Assembly: GCA_025200525.1 (NCBI GenBank)
Contig: CM045758.1
Coordinates: forward strand, 193,352,463 to 193,416,462
DNA: 64,000 nt
Reading direction: 5' to 3'
DNA from: Camellia lanceoleosa
Lineage: Eukaryota > Streptophyta > Magnoliopsida > Ericales > Theaceae
In this document: piece by piece, positions 1-12,755 of the stretch
How the letters are laid out: each line of letters starts with the position of its first letter
How positions within the stretch are numbered: the first letter of the stretch is position 1
Translations under genes and position numbers: made by a program
The notes under the pieces: model-generated
Database searches by the model: none
What the model saw: the letters and a program-made list of their open reading frames with translations, nothing else
What the model was told of the DNA's origin: nothing

Positions 1-499
1 TTACACATCTTTTTATAAAAAATAAAAAAATATATTTATTTAGATCATTTCAAACACCCTCTAATAATACCTTTGCTATATATATTGAAGTAAAAATAAT
101 AAACAACTATTACATAATAATATCATGTAGTTGATACCACCATTATATTAGATTTTTTTGGACACGAACCACATCTTTTGTTGTTTAATAATAATATAAT
201 TTTGACGAATTATCAACAAACAAAAAATGCTAAATAGAAAAAACAATTACAAATATACAGAGAATAAAAAAACAATTATAGTAGTAGTGAATTTTTAAAA
301 TAATTACAATGATGATTTTTACTCTTTTACCTTTCCGCCTCACCTTTTTTTGAAATATTTATCAATAAGTTCTATCTCACAAACAAATACTCTAATTAGT
401 ACTAAATTTTTTCTATTGATCTGTTAAATCTGATTAGTGGAGAGTTTCTTTCCGTGTAGTCCTATTTTCAATTTTGGTAGTATTTTGGTAAACGACTAT
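1..499. other. AT-rich intergenic DNA, nothing recognised
   Basis: Low-complexity AT-rich sequence with short open frames only. No repeat structure, coding pattern or transposon end could be supported here. Confidence 0.6.
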
Positions 500-1215
500 A
501 CCCTTTTATTAATGTGGCAGGTATTAATGTGACACTCCAACGTAACGGGTATGACGTGACACTCCAAAAAAATTAAAAATTCATTAATGTACTCTTCTCA
601 AATGTGACAACGTGACTGGTATGAAGTGACACTCTAAATCCTTTACTTAAAAAAAACTAAAAACTATTTCGTGTACTTTTCTCAAATGTGACAGCGTGAC
701 GGATATAATGTGACACTCCAAAAAAATTAAAAACTCATTAGTGTATTTTTTTTCAAATGTGACAACGTGACGGGTATGATGTGACACTCCAAAAAAATTA
801 AAAACTCATTAGTGTATTTTTTTCAAATGTGACAACATGACGGGTGTGATGTGACACTCCAAAAAAATTAAAAAATTATTAGTGTATTTTTTTAAAATGT
901 GACAACGTGGTCCAAATGTGACAACGTAATGGGTATGATGTGACACTCCAAAAAAACTAAAAATTTATTAGTATACTTTTTTCAAATGTGACAACGTAAT
1001 GAATATGATGTGACACTCTAAAAAACTAAAAAATCATTAATGAACTTTTTTCAAACGTATCATGTGACATTCTAACCTAGCGGATATGATATGACACTGC
1101 AAAAAATTAAAACTCTTTAATATACTTTTTCCAAATGTAACACTTCAACGTAGCATGTATGATATGACACTAAAAAACTCCTTAGTATACTTTTTTTAAA
1201 TGTGACACTCCAATA
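500..1215. repeat. Minisatellite of roughly 70-bp units
   Basis: About nine to ten imperfect head-to-tail units are visible. Each unit carries the core TGTGACAACGTGACGGGTAT, then TGTGACACTCC, then an A-run with ATTAAAAACTCATTAGTGTA and a T-run. Units differ by point changes and small gaps, and one unit near 900 is partly duplicated. A diverged array at 53080-53440 reads like the reverse complement of this unit (GAGAAAAATACACTAA followed by ATTAGAGTGTTAC). Confidence 0.85.
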
Positions 1216-3047
1216 TGATAGGTAAATGAGTTATTACACATCAAAAAAGACTAAATGGATTACAAAAAAAAAAAAAATTATGAGATTATATAAATTACAA
1301 ATCCAAAATATAAGATTTATTGATCAATCTCCCTTCTTTTTTATTCATCTTTTCTTTCTTACATTTTCCAATCACCCGTCACTCTTGGTCTACCTAACCC
1401 AGTTACCACCCTCAGGCATTCTTTTGATTTCCCCAGTCCTTCATTACCCTTTCCCACTATCTTCCACTTTGATCGCTCACTCTCAATTCCATCTCTTATC
1501 GTGATGGAGATCACAATAATAAATAATAAAAAAAGATTGCGATGAAAGAATGAGAAAGAAAAGATCAAGAGTTTTGGGAAGGAATTATGGGTATTGCAGT
1601 AGTAATGTAAGAATTGCAAATTGAATGTGAAAATAAGTAAAAGTTGGATATTGCAACGGGGCTGGGCAAAGGGAAGGGAAGAGTGAGGATGATAAAGGAT
1701 TAGAAAAGATGGAAAATTGGGTGGGATTAGCCTTAATCTTAAAGGTTTAATCACAGAAGGGTAATTTCTGGGCTAAACTTTAATGGAGCCAAAGTCCCAG
1801 AGATCAGTAACTTTTGGGTTGGCCTGATCGATTCCGGAAATGATTTTTTGAAAATTATCTATTTCCAGAAAAAAAAAAATCAAACTAAAACATAATTTCT
1901 CCATTAAGAAATTTGAAGAAAAGTTTGTATATGTAATTATAAGAAATGTGTGGGAGCTCTAAGTCTAAGTAATTATATTGCAATGTATGGTGATGATGAT
2001 GTCAAGCATGATGATATAATCTACAATTTATCCCTGAGGTTTGAGTTGGCTTCGCTATCCTAGGTACAACAAGGGAGAAGTTATCGATTGCTCCATGTAG
2101 GGCCGCGTTTTATATGCATTGTGATTGATAAAAAAGATAAAATTTATAATTTTATGTTAGGTGATTGAAAAATATAAGAGAATATAATAATTTATTATTA
2201 GTGACGAATATTGCCATGTGACGCCCAAAACTAACCAATAATTTTTCACAACATATATCCCCCACACTTATTTTGGAGTACAACTCATTTGTTTTTCTTA
2301 GGGCTGTTTTAGAAATTGGTATTTTAATAGATTTTTTAATTTTTTATAAAAAATTTGTGTAAAAAAATATTTAAAGTGATATAACAACATATAGTATTTT
2401 TTGACTTTTTAACTATTTTAATCATTTTCCAAACAAAGACTTAATATAGACCATGTTTGGTTTCATTCTCTAAAGAAAAAAAAAAAAATCATAATTTTTT
2501 TGACAAAATAAAAATTAGTTTCAAAAAAATAAATATCAAAAATATATTTTAAAAATTATTATAACCCTCTAAAAAGATAAAATTATATTAAAATCATAAG
2601 TGCTTTTGATTTTTTTATTTTTCTTTATTTTTTTCACAAAACTAAATTTTTAGAGTTAAAAAAATTGCATGTGAAAACCTAACCAAATATGGTCACAATG
2701 TGTATGTGGCTGAGTGGTTATTGGATATACTCTAAGATATTGTGATTGATAAAAAAAAAGTATGATTCATAATTTTGTGTCGAGTAATTCAAAAATATAT
2801 AAACATACAATATATAATAATTAGTAAAAAAATATAAATACATAACGTTTCAAGAGCATTCAATAGTTTTCGTACGTGACTTCTTTTTATCTCAAATAAT
2901 AATGTGTTTAATACTCTCTCTCACATGAACCAATGGAAGTGTTCCTGATAGTTAAAAAATTCAATTTGGAAAAAAGAAAATAGATAGGGCTCATAAGCCC
3001 TAGGCTTGTGAGAGAATATTGGAAAAGTATATTTTTGACATTATAAT
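1216..3047. other. Intergenic, AT-rich, with short dispersed repeats
   Basis: No gene seen. A block at about 2115-2225 (TTGTGATTGATAAAAAAGAT then GTGATTGAAAAATATAAGAG) recurs in diverged form at about 2740-2885. Bases 2450-2700 are flanked by ACCATGTTTGGTTT and AACCAAATATGGTC, an inverted pair typical of a small MITE. The open frame on the - strand at 1359-1754 has no recognisable protein character. Confidence 0.5.
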
Positions 3048-3803
3048 CATGATTTTGAAAATCGAACCAGATCGGTCTGTTCGACCGGTTGAACCGTCGA
3101 CTGATCGGAATTTCAGTCCGGATGCACCCTCTAAACTGGCCAAAACTAAAAATCGGTGTATTTAGTGAGAATCGAGAAAACCGGCGGTTGAACCGGCAAA
3201 TTTTTTTTTTTTTTTTGGGTTTTCCTTTCTTTTTTTCATTTTCTTTCTTTTCTTTTTTTCTTATATAAGAAAATTTTAATTTGAAACTCTTTTTCAAGGG
3301 TCTTCTCTTGTGAGAAATCCCATTAAGAGCTTGATGAAATTATTGTGAAAGTCTTCACCTATTTATAAGAAAAAAATTCAAAAAGACTCAAGAAATCTAT
3401 GTGGGATTCAATCAAATGTATTGGAGGGAATATTGAAATTTTGATATCCCTCCAAAATTTTTGTTCTCCTTTCAATCCAATTATTTGAATTAAAATTATA
3501 TGGAGAGAATATTAAATATTTGATTTCATCTTCCAAAATTGAAATTAATAATCTTTTTAAATATATTTTTATATTTTTCAGTAAAAAAAATATTAGGACA
3601 AATATTTAAGATAATTTAATATTTTTAATTTTAATTTTTAATTTTTAATTTTTAATTTTATTACATATATTTTTATTTAAATATAATTTTAATATATTTA
3701 TTACGTCACGGTTCAATTCCGGTTGAACCCGACGGTTGAACCGATAACCTATTCATCCGATCCATTTTCCGATTCGCTCACCAATTTATTTTTTAAAACA
3801 TTG
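3048..3803. mobile_element. hAT-like non-autonomous element with CCGGTTGAACCG subterminal repeats
   Basis: The ends are imperfect inverted repeats (CATGATTTTGAAAA and TTTTAAAACATTG). The flanks ATTATAAT (3040-3047) and ATTATAAC (3804-3811) match at seven of eight positions, which fits the 8-bp target duplication of hAT elements. Subterminal blocks at 3060-3200 and 3705-3775 repeat the motif CCGGTTGAACCG in both orientations. There is no transposase frame, so it would depend on an enzyme supplied elsewhere. Confidence 0.65.
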
Positions 3804-5519
3804 ATTATAACAAACGTATTGCACAGGTACGCCTGCCTGGACATGTGTGTAGAAGTACTATAGTGCGTTAAAGCGATGCTTGGTTATGATTTTTTAGTTA
3901 AAAAAATATAAAAAATAAAATTAATTACATATATAAATAAAATAAAATATCACATTTAAATCATAATTATTATTTTTTTTTTATAAAAGTCAAAAAAATT
4001 AAAAATAAAAACCAAACGAGACTAAAAAAGCCAAGTTAAAATAGCGAAAAAGTGAAAAAAAAAAAAAAAAAAAATTAGCTCTTTCCAAACGAAGACTAAG
4101 AAATTAATTTTAAAAGCTATATATATGTGTGTGTTAAAAATAAAAGAGAATTAAGATCAGTCCAAATTTTAAAAAATAATTATAAAATAATACTAAATTT
4201 TATCAATATTAATAATTATAATTATAATTTTTTTCATACATATTTAATAATTTTTTAAAATTACCACTAATTGATAATTTTCATTTAAAAATATCATTAA
4301 ATCATTTGTCTTTAGTGGGTGTTTGGTGTTAGTTTCGTTTTGGCACTTCTAATTATCTTAGCTTTATTCTTGAATTTTTAGCATTAGGTCAATTTAATTC
4401 AATTAATAATGCCTTTTAAAAATTAGATTGTTTAGGATTTGTTTATTTAGTGATTTTTTAAATTTTTACAAAAAAAAAGATGTTTAAAAAAATATAAAAG
4501 TGATGTGATAACTTATAATAATAAACAAATAAATTGCTGTTTGGTAAGTGGGGGTTTGGATTGAGACTAAAAAAACACAAAAAGACAAAATATACTAAAT
4601 CAGTCAATAAGACAAAATATTACATCTAAACAATAATTATTTCACTTTTTTTTCTAAAAAAAAATCAAAAAGTTATTCCTAAGCGGAGCTAATTTAGTCA
4701 GCTTAAGAGATTGTTTGAGATAATCTAAATAAATATACTTTTTGATTTTTATAAAAAGATGTGCAAAAAATAAAAGATTATATATGACCCAAAAATAATA
4801 AAAAGATAAATAAATGCACGTTTGTAGTGCACTCCAAACACTCTAAATTAGTCAAAAACTCTATCTAAAAAAAATTCTTCCGAAACAAATCCTAAATGCA
4901 CTTATTTAGTGCATTGCTAAACAACCAAAAATTAAAAAACAATAGTTTATTCATTGTTAATAGAGCATTTTGCTTTGACTTGTGTCTAAATTTTTAACAG
5001 AGATTATCATATTGATTAAATTGATTTGATTAGAAACATTAAATAATAACATAGAGATAGTTGAAATTACAAAGCTAAATAGACACAATAAACTAATTAT
5101 AAAAAAAAATCTTAGCAAGTTAATTCTTAGATGGAGTTTTTATTAATAAATCTAATGATCAAAATGTTTGAAATGCACATCTTTCAATACTGGTTCAAGT
5201 GGTACTCAACAAAACAACTTGGTCTATTTTACTTGCCAAGTTTGTCTAATGTGATACCTTTTGCTATTCCTTTGAATAAAATTACTTTGTGTAATCAGAA
5301 GTACCATCTAGGCATCACCCACTTGATATTATTTTCTTCATATGCGAGCAAGTGACCATGTGAACCCATCAAATAATGACCATTTTGCCAAGTTTGATGG
5401 ATCAATTGTTCAGCCATTCCAGGTAACTCATCACCCACATCATATTATAAAAATCTAAGATTCATAAATAAAATAAAAGAAAAATTATAAATGTTACAAA
5501 ATAAATTTTTCAATATTTT
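3804..5519. other. Intergenic, AT-rich, MITE-like debris
   Basis: No gene seen. Several segments begin or end with phrases such as GTTTGGGA, CCAAACGAGACTAA and TTTGTTTGGAA followed by A/T-rich cores (for example 3875-4085, 4430-4690 and 4705-4895). This is the usual look of small inverted-repeat elements, but I could not fix clean ends or target duplications. Confidence 0.4.
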
Positions 5520-5960
5520 TTCATTTTGAGTGAGGTTTCTCTTATGTTGAGATCTTAACATGAGAGAAATTGAGGGGCTTTTAGGGCTTACCACAGGTCT
5601 CATTTTAATAATTTGAACCGTTCATTTTGTAAGGCCATCAATGTATATTATCTATGAAAAAAATTAATTCGATTCAATAATGATAACTTTTTTATTTTAT
5701 CACATTTGTATCCAAAAAATGAACGGTAAATATATTTTGAAATTAACCATCTATTTTTTTAAAAGCAAATGCAACAAAATGAAAACATTACGATTATTGA
5801 ATCGTCCTAAATTATTTCATGAATAATATACACTAAAGACTATAAAATGAGCTGTTCAAATAATCGAAATGAGACCCGTGATGAATCCTATAAAACCCCT
5901 CAAATTCTCTCAGGAAAAACCCAACCCTTTCATTTCTTACTCGAATTCACCCAACAAACC
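5520..5960. repeat. Inverted-repeat MITE, family A copy 1
   Basis: The two halves are long inverted repeats. The left arm reads GAGAGAAATTGAGGGGCTTT and AGGTCTCATTTTAATAATTT then GAACCGTTCATTTT; the right arm, reverse-complemented, reads GAGAGAATTTGAGGGGTTTT and GGGTCTCATTTCGATTATTT then GAACAGCTCATTTT. Diverged copies of the same design lie at about 9790-10190, 49320-49740 and 51400-51710. Long arms with no internal gene suggest a foldback or Mutator-like MITE; the class is not certain. Confidence 0.65.
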
Positions 5961-6659
5961 TCACCGTTCTTGTACAATCCACCGTGTCTAAAAAAATAAT
6001 GGCACCCATCATTAACTTTTTAATAACATAGAATCTAAATATACACATAATATTTATTGTATAATCAACCTGAAATTAAAAAATAATAATAATAAAATCT
6101 ATTCGGTGATACATAGTAATTCTAAAATTAATTTTATTCATTCACCTAGCAAATAAACCCTCAAAATAATAAAATAAGTTACGTAGATTTAGGCCATATT
6201 TGTTTTGAGAAATGAAATAGAGGATTAGATTAGTGGTGAGGTGGGTTTACAAAAATCATATTTGTTTGAAAAATTGCTATAAGATTAAGGGGGTGTTTGG
6301 TGTAGATTATATGGGGTGATTATAACTTATTTTAATTTGAAAATCTGTGCCAAACTGTTTAGTACAATTTTTGCTTACAAATTTTTAGATAGAAATAGCT
6401 TAAATAAGCTGAGAAAAGTTGATTATTTAGAAGCTAGAGAATGAGTGCTTTTAATTTTTGCTTTCTGATTATCAACTTTTAACTTACAATAAACTACACC
6501 AAATAGCATCTAAGAGTCTCATATGATTATGAAACTCCTCAAATGAGGGGACTAGCAATCCGAGGGAGGATATGATATTGAAATCTAATCTCATGAGATT
6601 GGAGGTGAAAAGACTATTTTATTTCTTACTTTATAAAATAGTTCTGCTACATACCTTGA
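5961..6659. other. Intergenic, with a short MITE-like unit
   Basis: No gene seen. Bases about 6297-6512 start with GGGTGTTTGGTGTAGATTAT and end with AATAAACTACACCAAATAGC, an inverted pair around an AT-rich core, consistent with a small MITE. Confidence 0.4.
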
Positions 6660-6861
6660 ATGAGATCTGCCACGAATGGCTCGAGCTTCAAAACGACGTC
6701 GTTTTGAGGCAAAATTTCAAAAAAAAAAAACAAAAAAACAAAAAAAAAAAGAGAAAAAAGAAAAGCAGCAAAATCATAGCCGACCGAGCAAGAGGAAGAA
6801 GAAGAAGCGGACGAGGAGAGCCGGTGATGGCCTTGGTGTCAGCCCTCTCAATCCATTCAAG

Positions 6862-6862
6862 A

Positions 6863-6907
<45 letters not shown>
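6862..6907. repeat. (AC)n/(AG)n microsatellite
   Basis: A short AC run passes directly into an AG run of about 18 units. Open frames across it on both strands are produced by the repeat and are not genes. Confidence 0.95.
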
Positions 6908-6909
<2 letters not shown>

Positions 6910-7146
6910 CACCAAGAATTGCTTGATGGCAATCAGAATGACCGTAGTAAGCAGCATAGTGTAAGCAAGTTCGTCCATGAATTGAATCAAAATTCAAAAT
7001 CTGAAATTAAAAATAAAATAAAATAAAATCAAGATAATCAAGATCAGCAAATCAGCAAATCTGACTACATAGTACAACAAAGATTCATACATAGACATAT
7101 GGATAAAGAAACAAACCAAAAACATTAGAGAGAGAGAGAGAGAGAG

Positions 7147-7260
7147 ATGGGAATTTTTCCTCTGAGCAAATTAGCAGACAAATCAATGTGGGTAAGGTTC
7201 AAATGCCAGTGTTTTGGCAAAAACCCAATTAGATTTGCTTGAGAAAAAGAGAGGAAACAA
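7147..7260 (-). pseudogene. Leucine-rich-repeat gene fragment
   Basis: Read on the - strand, one frame gives a stretch containing [13 protein letters not shown] followed by [17 protein letters not shown]. The second part matches the plant extracellular LRR consensus (LxxLDLSxNxLxGxIP), as in receptor-like kinases and receptor-like proteins. Only about 40 residues are readable. The frame runs into a (CT)n tract on one side and CT-rich non-LRR sequence on the other, with no signal peptide, transmembrane segment or kinase nearby. It is best seen as a relic. No function is inferred. Confidence 0.5.
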
Positions 7261-7715
7261 ACAGGGGCAGTGGGGCAGTTGAAGAATTGGAAGGAGGAGA
7301 GAGAAGATAGGGCAATGATGGAGAGAGAAAGAGGTCGACAGAGTAGTTAGGGAGCCGGAGGAAGGGAAGGGTTTGGCGGCGTCGCAAACGGTAGTGCTGT
7401 GGAGGGAGGGTGGTTAAGAGCAGGGGTCGGTGGAGGTGGGGATGTTAAGGGATTGAAGGGTTATGAGTTGTTTTGGGTCAAGGGTTGATGAGGATAAAGA
7501 GATGGAGGGTAGAGACGGAGATGAGGAGAGGGATTAGGTTGGAGAGATGGTAGTGGTGGTACTGGGAGGAGAGAGAGAGGAGGTGGGGGAGGAAAGATAG
7601 AGGAGGAGAGAGAGAGAGAGAGTAGGGGGGCCATGGTGCCATTGGTGAGCTAGATAGAAAGAGAGAGAGCGATGAGAGTAGAGAGAAAGGATGATTCGAG
7701 CCATTCGCGCCTCGA

Positions 7716-8877
7716 ATTTTTTAGGCCTAAAGCATTTTTCTTTATAAAAATAACAAAATCACTATCTATATAACAAGAGCTCTTATGTATTTCATAAATT
7801 TAATCACAACCAACTAATATTACTATGGCCTTGTTTGGCAAAGGTTTTTTTTTTTTTTTGCTAAAATTCACAAAAAGATAAAATAAGTTAAAATAGCTAA
7901 TAAGATAAAATATCACATCAAATTTATAATTATTTCATTTTTTCTCTCATAAACATCACAACCAATTATAAAAAAATATATCTTTCTTCCCAGACACAAA
8001 TATTTTAACATACTGAAATAGCCCAAAACTAAAATAGCTAACTTCCCAAAGATGACCTATATATTACATAAACAAATATATAATTTATCTTACACCTCCA
8101 ACATAATAGTACCACGCTAATAATTCTTTTATTCAATTCACTCAATTCCACTATATTAATAATCTCCTCATTCAAACAAATGAGGTCTTAAAATTAGCAT
8201 GTTGTGAATTATATTCAGAATAAATTGTAGCCATATATTTCAATTTTCAATAAAACTTCAGATGATTTTTCTGTTTATGTAGCACAACCCATTTGGCTAT
8301 CTTAAAAAAATAAATAAATAAATAAATAAAAATAAAAATAAAAAATTTTGTAACTTTTTGCCTAAGGCCTCATTTGGAAATTTGGATATTTTAGTTAATT
8401 TTTTTTGGCTATTTTATGAGATGAAAATAAAAGTCATGTTTGGAATGATATGTAATTTTTTTTTTTTATAATTGAATAGATAGTTGTAAAAGAAAAAGTA
8501 AGTAATTAATGTGGAATATGTCTTACGTGTTTTTTTATCTTATTAAATATTTTAATATTTTTTGTCTTTATTGATTATTTTAATAAAAAAACTCTTGCCA
8601 AACACCAACAAAATAAAAACTTGTTATTTTTGGCATAAAAAATTAGCAATTGAAAGACGAAAAAAAAACTAAGAGCAACTCTAACCACACTTTTTTATTT
8701 TGTACTAATTAAAATGTAAAAAATCTAATTTTTTTAGTTTGCCTAATTCTTTTTTTATCTATGTATTCAAATGTTACTTTTTATCTTATCTATTTGTACA
8801 CCCAAACTGTTTAAAGTGTCTTTCAAAACTCTTCAAATGTAATTAGTCTTGAAGAATTTTGTTAAAGAAAAATGCTT
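7716..8877. other. Intergenic with MITE-like units
   Basis: No gene seen. Bases 7826-8062 start with ATGGCCTTGTTTGGCAAAGG and end with CTTCCCAAAGATGACCTATA, an inverted pair around TCACATCA-rich filler, as in small MITEs. A similar unit with GGCCTCATTTGGAAATTTGG starts near 8365. Confidence 0.4.
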
Positions 8878-9012
8878 CGGACCCCACTAGGAGTCGACCC
8901 CCAATGAGGTGGCGCGCCATAATTGGGCAAAAAAAAAAACTGTTTTATTTTTTATTTTATTTTTTTTTTGAGTTTCAACCAGTGGGGGCTCGCCACCTCA
9001 CTGGAGGTCTGC
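8878..9012. repeat. Short hairpin-forming inverted repeat
   Basis: GACCCCACTAGGAGTCGACC and CAATGAGGTGGCG on the left face GGGGGCTCGCCACCTCACTGG and AGGTC on the right across an A/T-rich loop. The GC-rich arms stand out from the AT-rich surroundings. Probably a small foldback MITE. Confidence 0.55.
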
Positions 9013-9319
9013 AGCATAGTTGTTTGTTAAAATAACTATTATAACAATTAGCCTATTAGAATAACTAAGATATGATAATACTAGTTATAATAGCTAACAT
9101 ACCTCACTTAAAGAGTCACTTAAAAATGCTTCCTATTAATGTTTTTCCTAATAAAATAAATAATTTTTTTAACATTTACTAAAAAAATTTCATTTTTTTT
9201 TTTATATTTGAAGGAAGTAAAAATAGAAATAAAAGACCTATTAAAAAATATTTAAAAATAATAATTGCATTATAGCATTTTTCTTCATAAAATAAGGGCA
9301 ATTGCCCTCGTGGATTGTA

Positions 9320-9590
9320 TTGCATTTTGGCCATGTTTGGTAGAGCCGTGGGAAAATACTTATAACTTATGTCTAAACAGCTTATAGTTTATAACTTTCA
9401 GCTTAAGCTGATTTCTAGCTTATTCTTAAAGTATCTCTTGCCTCACTCAAAGAATAAGCTGATTTCTGACTTTCAAAAAGTTATAAGCTATAAGCTATAA
9501 GCTAAATCAAACACATTAAAATAGCTTAAATTAAACTAAAAGTTGAAATAAGTTTTAATTAAGCTCTGCCAAACAGGCACTTTGCTATGT
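9320..9590. repeat. MITE, family B copy 1 (AAGCTTATAA-rich)
   Basis: Starts with GGCCATGTTTGGTAGAGCCG and ends with AAGCTCTGCCAAACAGGCAC, an inverted pair. The interior repeats TTATAAGCTATAAGC and CAGCTTATAGTTTATAAC. A related copy at 54408-54590 ends with CTCTATCAAACAGGGCCATT and shares TTATTCTTTGAGTG and AGCTATAAGCTGTTTAGGCA. Confidence 0.6.
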
Positions 9591-9789
9591 GGAGTATAAG
9601 TTGTTGTAGTGAAGTAAACGCGCCATGAGAGAGAGTAGCGGTGAGAAAAGGTAATAGGGGGCAACTTGGGTTAATAAATACGAGGTACACGCGAAAAATT
9701 ATTGGTGAGTCCTGATGCATCGTCATCATATTTTAAATTAATTATAAATTAAAAAATATTAGATATTTTAAAAAATATATCAAAATTTT

Positions 9790-10190
9790 TAGGGCCTAAT
9801 TTGTTTCTTATCTTTAATCGGATTAGACGATGTTGTTTAGTTTGTGGAGATTCACCACATTCTCGTTTTAATAATTTAAACCGTTCAATGTGTAATACTC
9901 GTCGAGTACTATATGATTGTAAAAAATCGCATTGATCGGACATCGATAGCTATATGATCCAATCAGTTTTGAATAAAAAAAAATAGACGATAAACAAATT
10001 AACGGTCGATAAAAAAATGATAAGATGAGATAACTATCGATATCCAATCAACATAATTTTTTAGAGGCATCTATGTACTCGACGAGTTCTACACATTAAA
10101 CGATTCAGATTATCAAAACGGAATCCATGATGGCCCCCCACGGACCGAACAACACCGTCTAGTCCAATTAAGGACCGAAGGCAAGTTGCT
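9790..10190. repeat. Inverted-repeat MITE, family A copy 3
   Basis: The left arm (GGATTAGACGATGTTGTTTA, then TCGTTTTAATAATTTAAACC) is matched in reverse complement by the right arm (TATCAAAACGGAATCC, then GAACAACACCGTCTAGTCCA). The core phrase 'aataattt(g/a)aaccgttca' is shared with the copies at 5520-5960 and 49320-49740. Confidence 0.6.
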
Positions 10191-11349
10191 TCCAAATTTT
10201 TATTAAATATTTTTTTCAAACTCATGTTATATGAGTTTTATGTAAATCTCACACCTATATAAGATATTTACTAAAAAAAATTTATAAAACTTTTAAAATT
10301 TGTAATATTACTCTTATAAGTGTTAATGTCTTTCTATATTTTTAAATTACTTAATTTAAAATTTTAATTTTTACTCCTTTCATCAATTGGTTAACTAACA
10401 AATAAATTCTCGTACAGAGGCATGGGCTTTGGGGTGAATTATAGAGATTCTAAATATTTTATATGTATATAAGATTTATATATATGTAAATTTGTGTGAG
10501 TTCTAACCAATGAGAAGTTTAAAATATTTATGTTGTGTTTGATTGGGGGTTTTGAAAAAAAATTTGAAAAAGAAAATAAAAAAAGCAAGTGAAATGTGAA
10601 TAAAATATATCAATATTTTATCTAATTTTACACACATTTTCTCTTTTTTGGGTGAAAAAAAGAGGAACAAAAGAGGCGAATGGGTTGGCCCTTCCGGTAC
10701 TCTTGGATTGGACATTTCTGGAAAGTTTTTCCTTTTCCGCTATTATTCCTCCTTTCCTTTTCTGAACCCCCAACCACACCTCCTCCGCCTCCCTCCGCCG
10801 TGGCCCCGACTCTCTCTTCAATAATAATATCACCACCTCTATCCCAAAATACCCTCCCATATTCCCCAAATTTACCCCATGAAAAGTAAGAGAGATAGAG
10901 ATTGGTGGAGGTGTGATGTGGTGGGTGTGAATGAATGAATGAATGAAATCAAATGAAATGAAATGATAATTTAGTCTTTGTGCGTCTCTCTCTATCTATT
11001 TCTATATTTGTGGGTAATGTAGAGAGAGAGAGAAAGAGAGTGAGAGAGGTTTTCGATTTGGTTAACGTCGGAAAGCTGTCCAAGAAAGAGACGGTTCTTT
11101 CTTTCCTATTTTCCTCTTACTAAACAAAGAAAGTGATAAAAACTAAGAGTTACAGAGAAAACAGAGAGGTTAATTGAGAACAACCCAACCAGACAGAGAT
11201 ATATATTATATACACAGAGAAAAAGAAAGAGAGAGAGACTGTGAATGAATCTATGAATGATTGAAAAAGAAAAAAAAAAAAAAGTGTTTAGAGAGAGAGA
11301 GAGACTCCATTCAAGTCATTGTAGAAAAAGAAAGATAGGTGGAGAGTGT

Positions 11350-11384
<35 letters not shown>

Positions 11385-11728
11385 GTAGCTAAGCTAAGCT
11401 AATAGAGGGAAGGGGGCTGCTTTCGGCTAAGCTTCCTGAAACTGGCCTCGTCTATGCTGTATTGGGTAGCTCTCTCTTTTCTTGGTAATAGGTTTTAGTA
11501 TATGTTGTTGATTGTTGATTGTTGGTTGTAGACTCAAACACACAGTTTCATTTTAATCATTATTTTATTCCCCATGTCCATGTAGAGAGAGAAACTAAAC
11601 AAACCAACACAGAAGAGAGAGAGAGAGACACACACACACACACAACTTTTGCGGCCACCACGAAATTCTTGTTCAGATGCTAGAGTAGCGAACACAAATC
11701 TAACGACTAGTGTGTTTTTTATTTTTTA
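10191..11728 (+). promoter_or_regulatory. Upstream region and probable 5' leader of the AP2-type gene
   Basis: The stretch just before the coding region is rich in GA and CT runs (11015-11050, 11226-11245, 11350-11384, 11585-11640), typical of plant 5' leaders. A half-copy of the MITE found at 46472-46622 occupies about 10530-10650, marking the edge of repeat sequence. An in-frame TAG lies about 20 bases before the first ATG, so the reading frame cannot extend upstream. A TATA-like stretch (ATATATATTATATACAC) sits near 11200, but the transcription start and any leader intron cannot be fixed by eye. Confidence 0.5.
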
Positions 11729-12720
11729 ATGAAGAGTTTCAGAGATCAGAGAAACAGAAAAATGTGGGATCTAAACGACTCACCTGATCAGACAATGGAC
11801 GCTGATGAATCCGAAGTTTGTTCTTCCCCGATCGACGCCGACGAGGATAAGGGTAAAGGGGTCGGGCTCCGATCCACCTCGAATTCCAGCTCATCGGCGG
11901 TGGTTATCGAAGATTGTTCCGAGGAAGAAGAAGAAGATGGCGGCGAAAGAGGCGGACGAAAGCGGGGCAGTATGATATTCGGGTTTCCGGTTGCTCACGG
12001 CGGCGACAACTTCTCGCCGGAGAGCGACCCGCTTGTGACCCGGCAATTCTTTCCATCGGAAATGGGCACTACGTCAGGCGGTGACGCAACGAATTTTCCG
12101 AGGGCTCACTGGGTCGGAGTTAAATTTGGCCAGCCGGAGCCTCTCGGCGGCGGCGGAGGAGGAATCGGGAAGTTTTTGGAGCTGACGCAGCCTCTGAGGA
12201 AGAGCCGCCGTGGACCAAGGTCTAGAAGCTCTCAGTACAGAGGTGTTACCTTTTACCGGAGGACTGGCCGGTGGGAGTCTCATATATGGTTAGTTAGTCC
12301 TCGTAATCTTTTCTTTTATTTTCCTTTCTTTTGGATTTGAATCCAATTCATGTAAAAACTTTGTTGTTTCCTTGTTTATGATTCAGGGATTGCGGAAAAC
12401 AAGTTTATCTGGGTATGTTTTTTTTTTTTCTTTTCTGTGTTTTGGGAAAAATGGTTTCTTTGGCTATAAATTATGATGAAAAATATGCTTCTCTCTCTTC
12501 AGGTGGATTTGACACTGCACACGCCGCCGCACGGTAAGCTCTATTTTCCCTGAGAAAATTTGAGGCTGATTTTTTTTTCTTTGGAAAATATGATCAGATC
12601 AGAGATTTATATATCTAGAAAATATTTCCAGTGCATATGATAGGGCAGCCATCAAGTTTCGCGGAGTGGAGGCGGATATTAATTTCAGCCTAGAAGACTA
12701 TGAAGAAGACTTGAAACAGG

Positions 12721-12755
<35 letters not shown>

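Larger units (their letters stand above)
6660..7715. other. Purine-rich block with inverted ends, possible gene-fragment-carrying element
   Basis: This kilobase is strikingly GA-rich on the + strand (many GAGAGA, GGAGG and AAGAAG runs). It begins near CACGAATGGCTCGAG (6670) and ends with TTCGAGCCATTCGCGCC (about 7692-7708), so the phrase CGAATGGCTCGA appears inverted at the two edges. It contains an LRR-coding scrap on the - strand. An inverted-end element that has picked up gene sequence (Pack-MULE style) is one reading; a decayed gene with its CT-rich leader is another. No target duplication was identified. Confidence 0.35.

Noticed and set aside
6572..7026. Overlapping open frames on both strands at 6.6-7.0 kb
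   Set aside because: They are produced by A-runs and the (AC)n/(AG)n repeat; translation is KKKK and RERERE or SLSLSL with no domain.
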